Positions 15,708-24,283 of a stretch of 64,000 bases of DNA are shown piece after piece; the first letter of the stretch is position 1; every line of letters begins with the position of its first letter. The stretch comes from a virus: the IMG/VR virus record IMGVR_UViG_3300020188_000808, positions 186,001 to 250,000 of that record; one strand, 5' to 3'. Under the pieces are notes generated by a model. The model made no database searches. It worked only from the letters and a program-made list of their open reading frames with translations, and was not told the DNA's origin. The position numbers were made by a program, and so were the translations under genes.

Positions 15708-16475
15708 TTAGTTATATACATTATATTTAGGTTTTTCTAAAAAGTCAAGCTCTTTCTTGTCTTTTAAGAATTGTATTAGCTCAATTGTTGTTTTCCAACC
15801 CAAGCCTTGTAACACTGATATGTCAGCAACATTATCAGCTCTTTCATTGGGAGTATCCATTTTCATTTGTGGATTCATTCCAAATTCTTTTAAAATACTT
15901 TTTAGTGATTGGCTTTTGCCAGTTCCGATATCAATAACTCCTCTTACATCTTCGTTTTTGATTAATGTAAGTATTGCACTTACAATATCGGCAACATGAA
16001 TAAAGTCTCTTTTATGATTAGTTACGTGTGGTACATCATTGCGTATAATTCGAGGTATTAACATGTTTGGCCTAAGTTCTGAGTTGTTACTGTATATAGT
16101 TGTAAATCTCATGCCTAGACTTGATTGTGGTGCAATGCGTTCAACTGTATGTTTAGTTAATGCATACGGATTTCTATTAGGTTCTTTTGCAGTACTTGAA
16201 CTAGCATACAGTATTCTAGTATTTTTAAAATGGTCAAATAATCTTTTAGTTGCTAGTACGTTATGTTGAAAATACAAATCAGGTTCTTCTAAACTTCTTA
16301 GTATTCCGCTTTCGCCTGCAAGATGAATTACTAGATCAACATCGAAGTCTAACGAACAGTCTAGTAAGTTATTACCGTCTTTTAAATCAATACCAATAAC
16401 ACGATGGTCTTTGGTTAGAGCAGTATACAACTCTGTTCCAACCATACCTTTATGTCCTGTTAGTAGTATCCTCAT
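15708..16475 (-). CDS. NAD-dependent epimerase/dehydratase (extended SDR)
   Basis: Nucleotide-sugar modifying enzyme. ILLTGHKGMVGTEL gives the GxxGxxG NAD site at residues 6-13, VIHLAGESG the following strand, YASSST the active-site Ser, and NPYALTKHTVERI the YxxxK pair; RGVIDIGTGKS is the later conserved segment. At 255 aa it is slightly shorter than typical. It may feed the glycosyltransferase at 10111-11157; this is inference. Its last bases contain the promoter of the clamp gene. Confidence 0.85.
   Translation of the reverse strand: MRILLTGHKGMVGTELYTALTKDHRVIGIDLKDGNNLLDCSLDFDVDLVIHLAGESGILRSLEEPDLYFQHNVLATKRLFDHFKNTRILYASSSTAKEPNRNPYALTKHTVERIAPQSSLGMRFTTIYSNNSELRPNMLIPRIIRNDVPHVTNHKRDFIHVADIVSAILTLIKNEDVRGVIDIGTGKSQSLKSILKEFGMNPQMKMDTPNERADNVADISVLQGLGWKTTIELIQFLKDKKELDFLEKPKYNVYN
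15720..15748 (-). promoter_or_regulatory. Early promoter of the sliding-clamp gene
   Basis: TTGACT (15743-15748), 17 bases, TATAAT (15720-15725), overlapping the end of the epimerase gene; leader about 20 bases with a TGGAGA site. Confidence 0.8.
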
Positions 16476-17017
16476 CGAGATTTAACTCCAAAGTGTTTAT
16501 AGGTTGATTGTACACACTTAGCTTGATAGTAACAGTCTGCTAATGCATTATGTAATTCTTCTTGTATTGCTTTACGAGGATCTGTAGGCATCATAGCAAA
16601 CAATGTTCTACTGTCTCTAATCTGCCAAAAGTTCCATGGACACGGCTTACCAACGCCTTTGTATAAGTTTTGTAAAATAGCATAATCAAACAATGGACCT
16701 TGACACCAAAGTTGATCTACTCCTACACAAAATTTATTAATTGCTTTTGTAAGTTGCTCCATGTTCACACGATCTTTGTGTTCACCAAATGCTTCTTCTC
16801 TAATCTTAGGATCTTGTTTACCCCACCATTCAAGTGTATTGTCATCTATTGTACGATGATACTTTTCACTTTGTTCTTCAATGTCGCAACGTAGATACAA
16901 TCCTGAGTGCGGATCTTCATCTGTATACGGGTCGAATTTAATAGCACCGAGTGTTATGATAACACTATCTGGCTCAACGCCAAGTGTTTCTAAATCTATC
17001 ATTCCATGTACAGCCAT
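16472..17017 (-). CDS. dexA: DexA-like 3'-5' exonuclease (DEDD family)
   Basis: Exonuclease I/ExoVIII-like motifs: GMIDLETLG (residues 5-13, DxE), WCQGPLFDYAIL (Asp of Exo II, near 110), and HNALADCYYQA (Exo III His and Asp, near 156). T4 DexA is 227 aa; this 181-aa product keeps all catalytic blocks. Expected to degrade single-stranded DNA ends, in T4 for host DNA breakdown or recombination control. It overlaps the epimerase start as ATGA. Confidence 0.8.
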   Translation of the reverse strand: MAVHGMIDLETLGVEPDSVIITLGAIKFDPYTDEDPHSGLYLRCDIEEQSEKYHRTIDDNTLEWWGKQDPKIREEAFGEHKDRVNMEQLTKAINKFCVGVDQLWCQGPLFDYAILQNLYKGVGKPCPWNFWQIRDSRTLFAMMPTDPRKAIQEELHNALADCYYQAKCVQSTYKHFGVKSR

Positions 17018-17018
17018 A

Positions 17019-17144
17019 TTAAATTACCTTCACTAAAATTACTATTTGAAGTATTAGCACAGCAATTGGAACAACAGTTCTAATTAGTTCCATAGTGTGA
17101 TTATACTCGTCAAGTTTTCTTTCAAGTTTATTTCTTCTTGCCAT
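17019..17144 (-). CDS. Single-pass membrane microprotein, 41 aa
   Basis: MARRNKLERKLDEYNHTMEL is a charged helix followed by a hydrophobic segment VVPIAVLILQIVILVKVI. I chose the internal ATG at 17144 because AAAGG precedes it by 6 bases and it does not overlap the polymerase gene; the frame itself is open to 17216. No family. It sits between DNA polymerase and DexA. Confidence 0.55.
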   Translation of the reverse strand: MARRNKLERKLDEYNHTMELIRTVVPIAVLILQIVILVKVI

Positions 17145-17154
17145 AATCGCCTTT

Positions 17155-19824
17155 CTATTCTCCGAAATCAAACAAACTATTAAATGTATTGTTCTGTAAT
17201 GTGCTTGAAATATCATAGTCTAGCACACCGATCAAATTACCTAGTTTGTTGTCAATAATTGTTGATTCCATTGCATCATCATCAAACGGAAGTTCTTTAA
17301 ACCAATCTGGAATACGTAGTTCGTCTGTTGGATATGCAACACTTGTGTAGCCTAGTGGGTTCTGTTTTAGTTTACAAACAATAACTTTCATACCGTCTAC
17401 AATCTCTTGCGAGTATTTGTCACCGTTCATACGCTTTAGTGTGTTCCAGTTAATACTTGCACGAACATGTCCGGGCATAGTTGCTTTGCCTTGCTTTGCT
17501 TCTTTACGTTGATACTCGCCAATTTTGTTTGCACGTTTAGGTGAACCTTTTTCAAAACCAGGACGTAGTTTAAATGCAGTACGGAAGTCTGTAATCTTTG
17601 CAAGTATTTCAGCTTCTGTCTTATCTGTAAGTACCATAAGCAATAGTTCACTTAAAAACTCTTGCATAAACACAGGTGTATCTGATCGTTTAAGATCAAG
17701 ACCCATTGCTTTTACTTTACCTAGTTTACCGTTGACGTCCATGCGTTCGCCTTCGTTATCATAAATTAAAGCCGCATAACGTTTCTTAGTAATAAACAAA
17801 CCTGACTCAGCAACAATTTCTCTACCTGCCGCAATAACATCTGATCTGCTCTTTGGACAATGAAATGCTTCTTGCATAAACTTTGGAAATGTTTCATTCG
17901 CCGCTTCACATACTTGATCATATAATGTAATAACACTATCTTTTGTCCAAGGAATTTTTCCAGCATCAATATCTGCTTTTAGTACAGGGTGGGCACTAAA
18001 GTAAACAGAATCAGTATCACCATAGATAATACTATCACCTACATGATCATATGTGCCTGTAATAACTTTATTAACTTCTGCACTCATATGTTTTGCGATA
18101 GCTCTACCTGTTAGTGTTGTTGATTGACCAATCCGCGGATCAAAGAATCTACAACCAGGATTAAGAATTGCACCATACAAACTGTTCAAGTTAATCTTCT
18201 TAACCAACTGTCGTTTATCCCAAAACTCAACTTCAATTCTGTTTCCAGCATCAATAGCTTTGCCTTTTTGTTTTTGTAAATCTTTACGTTCACTATACCA
18301 ACGTTTAAGAAGTCCTGGAATAACACCGTCAAATTCATTAGTTAAGATAGTTCCGTTAGCAGTTAGCATCCATGGCTTGTGTGAATCAAATATTAGTTTG
18401 TATATCTCAGCACCACTAAGAATTTCACTTTCACCGTTTTCAAAGTCAACAGTAATACTAATGTCTTTCTTCTTCTCCATAACTGCTTCGTATTCAATAG
18501 TACCAAAGCGGCCTTCCCAAGCACCTGCAAATGACTTCTTCTGAAGTGTCATTGCATCTTCAACCATTGCATCAGTTAGCTCAGGACGTAATTGTCCTAT
18601 AACTGTTGCAGGATCCATATTTAATGCTCTAATAACAGACGGATATAGTGAATTCAAATCCATTGAACCAATCCACTTGTGTACACCTTTTTTAGGAAAT
18701 GCTACATAAGCACCTGCCGCAGGATCACTGCCAGGCTCACGTTTTACTCTGTTAGGAACTTGCAAGCCTCTGTGATGTGCTTCGTTGATAATTGCTTGTT
18801 CTGTAACTGCAACTGCACCCATAGTGGTCTGTAGTAACACCGTGTTACTATGTGCAAGTTCGTTACTAAGATCAATAAACTTTAGTTTTTTGTCCAGCTT
18901 GTCCAGTAGTGCAACGTCTTGTCTGTTGTACTCAATGAACGTTCTGAAGTCATTGTTATAAAGTTGATCGAGCGTACCTTCGTACACAGTTTTGTTTTCG
19001 CCGATCTCAAGTTCGCCAATAGCGTCGAGTCGATATGTGTGTCTTTCTTCATATGTGTATTTACGATATAATTCCAAACTATCTAAATGCACTCTGCCTA
19101 TTAGGTCATAGGTTTCAGCTTTACGTCCGTACTTTTCATATTCACGTTTCTTAGGAAGTTGTTTCCATAAACAAAAACGTCTTGTATCATCTTTACTTAA
19201 AACTCTTTTTACACGATTTACAGTATATGGAATATCATAACCTTCACTGTTCCAACCTGTAAGTATATCACTGTCTTGTATAATATCAAGAAACGCTTCT
19301 AACATGTCGCCTTCTTTTTCATACAAGTATGTGTTTGGAAAATCTTTTACTTCTTCTTTTGCTTGTTCCATTGATAAGCCTTTAGGAGGCATAGCAAATG
19401 TAACTAGACTATCTAACCATTGTAAGTGTACAGTAATAGCAGTAATAGGCATAAACGGATCACTAGGATCAGCAAAGCCACGTTCTGGATCAAAGTCTGT
19501 CTCAATATCAAAAAAGCAAACATTCAACTTAGGTGAATCTACATTTAAATAGTTTTCACTCAAACATTGGAAGATTGGATTAATATCACTTTCAAACAAT
19601 TCTTTGTTTGCGTTAATGGCTAGTTCTTTACGAAACTGTTTTGTGTTTTTAGCAACAATTCTGCTTAACGGATCGCCGTAAATACTTTTGTACTTACCAC
19701 GTTGATCTTTATAATAAAATGTGTATTTGATTGGGTATTCTGTGTAAGAACGCTTACCATCTTTTCGTTCGACTACTCTGATCACATCCTGATCACGATC
19801 AAACTGTGCGTCTACATAACTCAT
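17155..19824 (-). CDS. 43: DNA polymerase, family B (gp43-like)
   Basis: Replicative polymerase with proofreading. Exonuclease motifs: FFDIETD (104-110), NSEGYDIPY (192-200), EYNRQDV (298-304). Polymerase motifs: A, SMDLNSLYPSVIR (387-399); B, KKINLNSLYGA (542-552); C, YGDTDSVYF (601-609); KKRYAA near 680. At 889 aa it matches T4 gp43 (898). The C-terminus ends in an aromatic/acidic tail (NTFNSLFDFGE) suitable for clamp binding. Good AAGGAG site before the ATG. All catalytic residues look intact and it is uninterrupted by intron or split. Confidence 0.95.
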   Translation of the reverse strand: MSYVDAQFDRDQDVIRVVERKDGKRSYTEYPIKYTFYYKDQRGKYKSIYGDPLSRIVAKNTKQFRKELAINANKELFESDINPIFQCLSENYLNVDSPKLNVCFFDIETDFDPERGFADPSDPFMPITAITVHLQWLDSLVTFAMPPKGLSMEQAKEEVKDFPNTYLYEKEGDMLEAFLDIIQDSDILTGWNSEGYDIPYTVNRVKRVLSKDDTRRFCLWKQLPKKREYEKYGRKAETYDLIGRVHLDSLELYRKYTYEERHTYRLDAIGELEIGENKTVYEGTLDQLYNNDFRTFIEYNRQDVALLDKLDKKLKFIDLSNELAHSNTVLLQTTMGAVAVTEQAIINEAHHRGLQVPNRVKREPGSDPAAGAYVAFPKKGVHKWIGSMDLNSLYPSVIRALNMDPATVIGQLRPELTDAMVEDAMTLQKKSFAGAWEGRFGTIEYEAVMEKKKDISITVDFENGESEILSGAEIYKLIFDSHKPWMLTANGTILTNEFDGVIPGLLKRWYSERKDLQKQKGKAIDAGNRIEVEFWDKRQLVKKINLNSLYGAILNPGCRFFDPRIGQSTTLTGRAIAKHMSAEVNKVITGTYDHVGDSIIYGDTDSVYFSAHPVLKADIDAGKIPWTKDSVITLYDQVCEAANETFPKFMQEAFHCPKSRSDVIAAGREIVAESGLFITKKRYAALIYDNEGERMDVNGKLGKVKAMGLDLKRSDTPVFMQEFLSELLLMVLTDKTEAEILAKITDFRTAFKLRPGFEKGSPKRANKIGEYQRKEAKQGKATMPGHVRASINWNTLKRMNGDKYSQEIVDGMKVIVCKLKQNPLGYTSVAYPTDELRIPDWFKELPFDDDAMESTIIDNKLGNLIGVLDYDISSTLQNNTFNSLFDFGE

Positions 19825-19875
19825 ATTTTAACTCCTTGTATGTCACTTGGGGCTGACAAAAACCAATAAGGTCGC

Positions 19876-20190
19876 TTATGGCCGACTTTTACCTTCATTC
19901 TTAAAATATTCATTCGCCTCTCTTGCCTTGTCATCTATCCAAATATCATAGTGTGGCTTTCTAAAACTTAGTGTTGTGTATAGTACACCCCACTCCGCAA
20001 ACTGGTCTTTAGTAAGCTCACTCCAATCTTTGCCTGTGCTACCGCCTCTAGCAGTCCAATAATGTATTTCATTGCCTTCATTATACAACTTATTAAAGTG
20101 TTGTATACGTTGAACATCTGGTTTACTAAATTCGTACTCACTGTTATTATTATAACAGATAGTTCCGTCTATGTCAACCATATATTTCAT
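19876..20190 (-). CDS. HAD-superfamily phosphatase-like protein
   Basis: A short (104 aa) HAD: motif I YMVDIDGTICYN (DxDGT), motif II YWTARGGSTG (T/S), and a C-terminal HYDIWIDDKA (DD motif). It is minimal, with no cap domain. Start ATG 20190 overlaps the upstream stop as ATGA; the frame is open 18 codons further but those fall in the neighbour. Substrates of such small HADs are phosphosugars or nucleotides. A second, larger HAD with a virion-targeting-like leader is at 23169. Confidence 0.75.
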   Translation of the reverse strand: MKYMVDIDGTICYNNNSEYEFSKPDVQRIQHFNKLYNEGNEIHYWTARGGSTGKDWSELTKDQFAEWGVLYTTLSFRKPHYDIWIDDKAREANEYFKNEGKSRP

Positions 20191-20465
20191 ATTACGAACA
20201 ACTGTATTAATGCCCAAAGGTTCATTGCTGAGAACCAAGAACAAAGTATAATTACAAATGCCGCTTGTCTAATAACTGCACTAACAATGCCCAAAATACT
20301 TCCAACCAAATATAATGGCACAAATATTGTTGTTGCAGGGTCTAATATAGTAAAGCTCAATATTGCACTTGCTGAGATTAAGAACAATGCCTCAATCATT
20401 TCGCAATAGAATGCAACAGGACTTAGCCTATAACTTGTTTTAAAGAAATTGGTTACTCTATTCAA
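20187..20465 (-). CDS. Multi-pass membrane protein, TTG start
   Basis: Three or four hydrophobic segments (MIEALFLISASAILSF, TTIFVPLYLVGSILGIVSA, AAFVIILCSWFSAMNLWAL) follow a basic N-terminus with RVTNFFKTSYRLSP. From memory this pattern is a conserved marine T4-phage membrane protein of unknown role. The best start is TTG at 20465, with AAGGA about 10 bases upstream; it would follow the dsbA stop with no extensive overlap. Confidence 0.65.
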   Translation of the reverse strand: MNRVTNFFKTSYRLSPVAFYCEMIEALFLISASAILSFTILDPATTIFVPLYLVGSILGIVSAVIRQAAFVIILCSWFSAMNLWALIQLFVI

Positions 20466-20466
20466 A

Positions 20467-20727
20467 CTACTTGTCCTTGCCAACTGTAACAACAAGTGTT
20501 TCTAGATCATCAAATTCATCAGCAACTTTATGCCATTCACCTTTTTGGGCAATCTTAATTGCTTTATTAATAAGGCTTGGTTTAATATCTAGTTCTTCTG
20601 CTACTGCTTTTACAGTATCTTTAAGACCTGTAGTTAAGTCTTCTACTTCTTGGAGTACTGTAACTCCTTCGTTAACCAATCTTTCTAGTTTGGCTTTTTC
20701 TTCTACGCCGTATGTTCGATCGCTCAT
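20467..20727 (-). CDS. dsbA: DsbA-like dsDNA-binding/late transcription protein
   Basis: 86-aa helical protein: DRTYGVEEKAKLERLVNEGV, LQEVEDLTTGLKDTVKAVAEE, then LDIKPSLINKAIKIAQKGEW. This is the pattern annotated as DsbA (double-stranded DNA-binding protein, implicated in late promoter binding) in T4-like phages. It has its own consensus early promoter and a GGAG site. It probably helps switch to the GATAAATA late promoters that dominate the next 7 kb. Confidence 0.75.
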   Translation of the reverse strand: MSDRTYGVEEKAKLERLVNEGVTVLQEVEDLTTGLKDTVKAVAEELDIKPSLINKAIKIAQKGEWHKVADEFDDLETLVVTVGKDK

Positions 20728-20751
20728 GTTATCTCCTTAATTGTTATATAC

Positions 20752-20780
20752 ATTATACACGAACTGTAAGTGCTTGTCAA
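20752..20780 (-). promoter_or_regulatory. Consensus early promoter of dsbA
   Basis: TTGACA (20775-20780), 17 bases, TATAAT (20752-20757), perfect consensus in a 59-base intergenic gap. Confidence 0.85.
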
Positions 20781-20786
20781 CAACTA

Positions 20787-21326
20787 TTATTCAGCTTGTG
20801 TACGATGAATTGTTAAATTACCTGCTATTACTATTCGCTCTTTGTCGTTCTTCTGTGGGGGTACTTCGTGTGTTACCCAACCTGGGAATACTGCTATAAG
20901 TCCGGGATTTGGAAATATAGCATTACCACTTGTTGGAAATACTAAAGGTGCATCATCTGGAGTTGCATCAACATAGTATACAAAACTCCAAATAGCAGGA
21001 TGATGTGCATGTGGTTTACAGCTATCGCCTTTGGAATATACTGCACCCCAACAATCTGTTACTTCATACTTACCACCAACTAAATGTTCAAGACCATTTT
21101 GTACAACATCAATAGCAAAGTTAATAATCTTTTTAAAGTCAGGATCTCTAAACATTGTCCATTCTGTCATATTTGCTTGAACATTTGTTTTTCTAAATTG
21201 GCAATCCCCTCTAGCTCTAATTTTTTCAGCTAGTATTGGATTGAGTGTCTCGGCATCTTCATATACGTGAGTATAGATGTCAGCAGATTCTTTAAACTCT
21301 AATTTTTGCACGTTTGGTATGAACAT
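20787..21326 (-). CDS. 2OG-Fe(II) oxygenase (PF13759-like), late expressed
   Basis: CKPHAHHPAIWSFVYYVD carries the HxH-type ligand region (near residue 105), FPGWVTHEVPP the distal His (near 150), and ERIVIAGN the 2-oxoglutarate Arg. Unlike the other oxygenases here it is driven by a T4-type late promoter, TATAAATA, whose position (-13 to -6 relative to the ATG) makes the mRNA leaderless. Late timing suggests a role in virion protein modification or packaging rather than nucleotide metabolism; this is inference. Confidence 0.85.
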   Translation of the reverse strand: MFIPNVQKLEFKESADIYTHVYEDAETLNPILAEKIRARGDCQFRKTNVQANMTEWTMFRDPDFKKIINFAIDVVQNGLEHLVGGKYEVTDCWGAVYSKGDSCKPHAHHPAIWSFVYYVDATPDDAPLVFPTSGNAIFPNPGLIAVFPGWVTHEVPPQKNDKERIVIAGNLTIHRTQAE

Positions 21327-21331
21327 GCAAT

Positions 21332-21339
21332 TATTTATA
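21332..21339 (-). promoter_or_regulatory. T4-type late promoter, leaderless geometry
   Basis: Exact TATAAATA on the minus strand at -13 to -6 from the ATG of the oxygenase gene, the same offset T4 late promoters have from their +1. Confidence 0.75.
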
Positions 21340-21359
21340 TAGGGGTGTTTAATGTATTG

Positions 21360-22244
21360 TTATTGCTGGTTCTGTCCAGCTTCAGCTTGTTTCATAAGTG
21401 CTTTGAACTTACCAAACAGTTGAGGATTAGACATCATACTTTGAATAGCAGTTGCATATGGAGCAATCGCTTTAATAATATTTGGCGGTAATGTTTCACC
21501 TGATGATATTTTATCTAAGCCTTTTGCAACTTGGGCACCACTTGCTTTACCACCAACAACACCTTTTAATGCTGTTGCTTTTTGTGCAACCTGTTGTGTT
21601 TGTTTGTTATCGTCGCCTTTTGCTAAGCCAGTAACTTTGCCAATTACGCCGCCTTGTTCTGCACCAGCTCTTTTGATATCATCTCTACTAGCACCTGTGG
21701 CATTCGCCGCAAAATCTACTGCCTTGTCTGCTACTTTACCTGCAACTTTTTTAACAATGCCTGCACCTGGTGCTTCTTTTACAAATTTGTTTTTAGCTTT
21801 ATTAAATCCCTTCCATCCTGTTTCGGGCTTTAATTTAACTGCACCGTCACTCCAATCTGATCCAGTCCATGTCCAAGTTACAGTACCATCGTTGTATGCA
21901 CTACCTGGTTTTAAATCATCTATTGTTTTAGGTTGTTTTTGAGTTTGTGCTTTAGGATCTGGTGTCGGTGTTGGTGTTGGTTTTGCTTTAGTCTTTGTGT
22001 CTTTTTTAGAAGTGTCGCCTTTAGCAATCCAATCATCAGTTTCTTTATCGTCAATGCCACCGCCGGGTGCGATTGGTTCTTTACTGCCGTGTGCGCCACC
22101 AAACTTTTTTGAAAATGCTTTATTTAGATTACTAAGACCTGTACCTAAACGATTGTTGCGAACTAAATCATCTACTTTACCAAGCGATGCTTTAGTGTTT
22201 AACCAACCTCCTGGAGGTGCTTCTACAAGATCTTCAACTTTCAT
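21360..22244 (-). CDS. Putative internal head protein, 294 aa
   Basis: No catalytic domain. The N-terminus MKVEDLVEAPPGGW contains an LVE motif at 6-8 followed by A, matching the T4 prohead protease (gp21) cleavage rule. Next come a low-complexity TPTPTPDP linker (near 90), a Trp-rich segment GTVTWTWTGSDWSDG (near 120) and Ala/Lys/Gly-rich helices (VAGKVADKAVDFAANATG). The C-terminus is a helical bundle ending AEAGQNQQ. Composition suggests a structural or DNA-associated protein. Part of an eight-gene late block with similar leaders. Confidence 0.7.
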   Translation of the reverse strand: MKVEDLVEAPPGGWLNTKASLGKVDDLVRNNRLGTGLSNLNKAFSKKFGGAHGSKEPIAPGGGIDDKETDDWIAKGDTSKKDTKTKAKPTPTPTPDPKAQTQKQPKTIDDLKPGSAYNDGTVTWTWTGSDWSDGAVKLKPETGWKGFNKAKNKFVKEAPGAGIVKKVAGKVADKAVDFAANATGASRDDIKRAGAEQGGVIGKVTGLAKGDDNKQTQQVAQKATALKGVVGGKASGAQVAKGLDKISSGETLPPNIIKAIAPYATAIQSMMSNPQLFGKFKALMKQAEAGQNQQ

Positions 22245-22247
22245 TGA

Positions 22248-22907
22248 CTAAGCCTTTACGCAATTATCAACGGTCTTGCCGCCTTTTTTCTTAGTACCCA
22301 TACGCTTGTAGCCTTTCCAGCATACTTTGCCGTCAACGCCTTTTTGTTTTTCTTCGTCAAGTGTAGTGTAACTAGGCTTGCCACAATCTTTACATTTACT
22401 ATTTGCTACTTTTTCGTTTAGCATATTAGCTAATGTGTTTTTGTATGATTCGTTTTTCTTTTTGTCTGCTTTAGAAGCGTGTACTGCTTTACGCTGTGCA
22501 TCGTTCTTGTACTTGCCTTCATTCTTTTGATTTTCTTTGTAGCAATCGCAATGTTCGCAATCAGGTCCGCATTTACATTCTGTTACAGGCTTTCCGCAAC
22601 ATGCTTCTGGACACATTTTTTCTTTAGCTTCGTTAGCTGTAGATTCTGCTACTTCGTCAAACTTCATTTGGTAGTCTAAGTGATGGTAAACACTACCTAA
22701 ATAATCTGCTGATTTAGTAATTTTAGCTTGTACCCAACCTTCTAAGCCTGCTGACTCGTCAACACCTTTAAGCATTTCGTGTAGTTTGATACTGTATTTT
22801 GCAATTTTGTATAGTTCAGCTCTAGCCATTTGTACTTCATGGTCTGACTCAGCTTTGTAAGCCATGTCTGCTAAACCTTCTTTTAGTTGTTTTTTATTCA
22901 TATCCAT
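22248..22907 (-). CDS. Cys-rich putative internal head protein
   Basis: The leader MDMNKKQLKEGLADM has an LKE motif at 8-10. A helical domain follows (residues about 15-85, DHEVQMARAELYKIAKYSIKL). Then comes a dense cysteine cluster near 100-125 (CPEACCGKP, CKCGPDCEHCDC), a likely metal site, a basic segment, a CKDCGKPS knuckle near 175, and the tail GTKKKGGKTVDNCVKA. That tail recurs, from memory, on marine phage virion proteins. ATG 22907 is preferred over GTG 22910. It is expressed from a late promoter 20 bases upstream. Confidence 0.7.
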   Translation of the reverse strand: MDMNKKQLKEGLADMAYKAESDHEVQMARAELYKIAKYSIKLHEMLKGVDESAGLEGWVQAKITKSADYLGSVYHHLDYQMKFDEVAESTANEAKEKMCPEACCGKPVTECKCGPDCEHCDCYKENQKNEGKYKNDAQRKAVHASKADKKKNESYKNTLANMLNEKVANSKCKDCGKPSYTTLDEEKQKGVDGKVCWKGYKRMGTKKKGGKTVDNCVKA

Positions 22908-22926
22908 CACTTTATCTCTCTAATAG

Positions 22927-22934
22927 TATTTATC
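22927..22934 (-). promoter_or_regulatory. T4-type late promoter
   Basis: GATAAATACTA on the minus strand, 20 bases before the ATG at 22907; it overlaps the stop codon of the upstream 76-aa gene. Confidence 0.7.
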
Positions 22935-23160
22935 GTTTAGCTACTTTGCCACCAAAGAAACTGTCTGACGCATCTAGTGCATTAACCACTGTGCCGTCTG
23001 CTTTTTTCTTAGACTTCTTTTTAGGTACACCGTTCTTATCACGTGGTATTTGACCATGTGCATGTACTGGATTTGCCACAGTTGCTATAGCACCTGCACT
23101 AGTACCGCCTGCTGTTGCAGTTTCTTCTAGGTCTTTTTGAAATAGTTCACGTATTAACAT
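22930..23160 (-). CDS. Small basic putative internal head protein, 76 aa
   Basis: The leader MLIRELFQKDLEETA contains IRE (3-5) and LEE (11-13) and strongly resembles the T4 Alt leader as I remember it (MELITELFDE). The rest is Ala/Gly-rich (GGTSAGAIATVANP) then very basic (KNGVPKKKSKKKADG), ending SFFGGKVAKR, suiting a DNA-bound capsid-internal protein. The late promoter places the transcript start on the ATG itself. Confidence 0.7.
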   Translation of the reverse strand: MLIRELFQKDLEETATAGGTSAGAIATVANPVHAHGQIPRDKNGVPKKKSKKKADGTVVNALDASDSFFGGKVAKR

Positions 23161-23165
23161 AGTAT

Positions 23166-23173
23166 TATTTATC
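23166..23173 (-). promoter_or_regulatory. T4-type late promoter, leaderless geometry
   Basis: GATAAATA at -13 to -6 of the ATG at 23160, identical spacing to the promoters at 21332 and 27506. Confidence 0.75.
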
Positions 23174-24059
23174 CTGATTTAGCCATCTTAGTTGCTGTTG
23201 CATACATAACTGCTTCAGCATCTTTGCCATAACGCTTTTTAAAGTCACTTTTATTCTTTTTCATACCCTTTACTATGCGTTCTTTTTCTGCTTCTTCGTC
23301 TTTATCTAGTTCACGTTCTTCTACAGGTTTATTAAAGTAATCCTTTAATAGTCCAGCAGTACGCTCGAACTTGTGATCTTTGTGCTTAAATCCAACTCCA
23401 CCTTTAGCTTCCCAGTTTCTAATATTAGATCCAAAGTCGTCAATTAGTATGTTAGGTGTACCATCAGGTTGTTTAGCCCACTTGTATTTGTCTGCGGATA
23501 TAATAACTTCTTTAGGTGGAAAAAACGCTAAGTTCTTTTTAATCCATTCACGCTTGTGTGGTTCTGCTTTAGGGTCGTTAGCTAACGGAGCACTTAATAT
23601 GTTGTACTCTCCTTTTAGCTCTTTAATAATGTTTAATAAGTTTTGAGCATTTTTTGTTAATGGTAATGATAACCAAAAATCATCTTTGTCTCTAATTGTT
23701 TGTAATGCACTTTCAATGTCTGTAATTTGTCGCCAATCTTTACCTACTATCTTCTTCCAAGCTGGAAAGAAATCAGCTAATACTCCGTCCATGTCTACGT
23801 ATATTTCACTAACTGCTGATAGTTCTTTTGATTTTAATTCTTTTATTTGCGACTCAGTCATCCCCATATTAAATAAAGTATTTGGTTTTGTATTTTTATG
23901 TGCTTTCTTATGCATAGTATACAACGGCTTTCCATCTTTGTCAACCGAATTACCAAATTTCTTTGCTTCAATACTAGTTTGATCCACGCCAACATCAGGA
24001 GTTGTGTTAACACCTTTTACAATGCGTCCTACGCCTTCTGATATCTCATGCCATCTCAT
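23169..24059 (-). CDS. HAD-superfamily (NT5C-like) phosphatase with virion-type leader and tail
   Basis: The leader MRWHEISEGVG has an ISE motif at 6-8. A spacer (KKFGNSVDKDGKPLYTMHKKAHK) precedes the HAD domain: motif I EIYVDMDGVLADFF (near 88-100), YNILSAP (motif II, near 150) and NILIDDFGSNI (DD motif, near 205). The DMDGVLADF signature matches 5'(3')-deoxyribonucleotidases. The C-terminal FKKRYGKDAEAVMYATATKMAK is a tail I have seen on other marine phage proteins. It may be packaged and injected as a nucleotidase; this is inference. An early-type promoter lies inside the coding sequence. Confidence 0.75.
   Translation of the reverse strand: MRWHEISEGVGRIVKGVNTTPDVGVDQTSIEAKKFGNSVDKDGKPLYTMHKKAHKNTKPNTLFNMGMTESQIKELKSKELSAVSEIYVDMDGVLADFFPAWKKIVGKDWRQITDIESALQTIRDKDDFWLSLPLTKNAQNLLNIIKELKGEYNILSAPLANDPKAEPHKREWIKKNLAFFPPKEVIISADKYKWAKQPDGTPNILIDDFGSNIRNWEAKGGVGFKHKDHKFERTAGLLKDYFNKPVEERELDKDEEAEKERIVKGMKKNKSDFKKRYGKDAEAVMYATATKMAKSG
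23916..23944 (-). promoter_or_regulatory. Possible internal early promoter within the HAD gene
   Basis: TTGACA (23939-23944), 17 bases, TATACT (23916-23921), immediately followed by an in-frame ATG (23913-23915). It could give a shorter HAD protein lacking the leader, or be fortuitous. Confidence 0.4.
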
Positions 24060-24283
24060 TTCTTTTTACGTCCTCTAAACCCTTGTGGCATATTTTGGTT
24101 AGTCATATAAGGTCTACTAAACCAAAGTTTAAACCAATCTTGATCACCTGGTTTTACACCCATTGCTTTTTCTTTTTTCTTTAGAGCTGTTGCAGTAATA
24201 CTAGGATTTTCGTCAATCTTATACTCCGAATAACCTGAGAATTCATTAATCCCTGCTAGTCGTTGTAAAGTTTTAATATCCAT
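24056..24283 (-). CDS. Small putative internal head protein, 75 aa
   Basis: The leader MDIKTLQRLAGINEFSG carries INE at 12-14. Then LKKKEKAMGVKPGDQDWFKLWFSRPYMT and a basic end (GFRGRKKK). No enzyme motif. It overlaps both neighbours by 1-4 bases (TAATG and ATGA), so it is translationally coupled inside the head-cargo block. Confidence 0.65.
   Translation of the reverse strand: MDIKTLQRLAGINEFSGYSEYKIDENPSITATALKKKEKAMGVKPGDQDWFKLWFSRPYMTNQNMPQGFRGRKKK

Noticed and set aside
19825-19875. Possible hairpin after the DNA polymerase start region (GTCGGCC/CGAC)
   Set aside because: The stem is only about four bases and not followed by a T-run; no basis to call a terminator or RegA operator.
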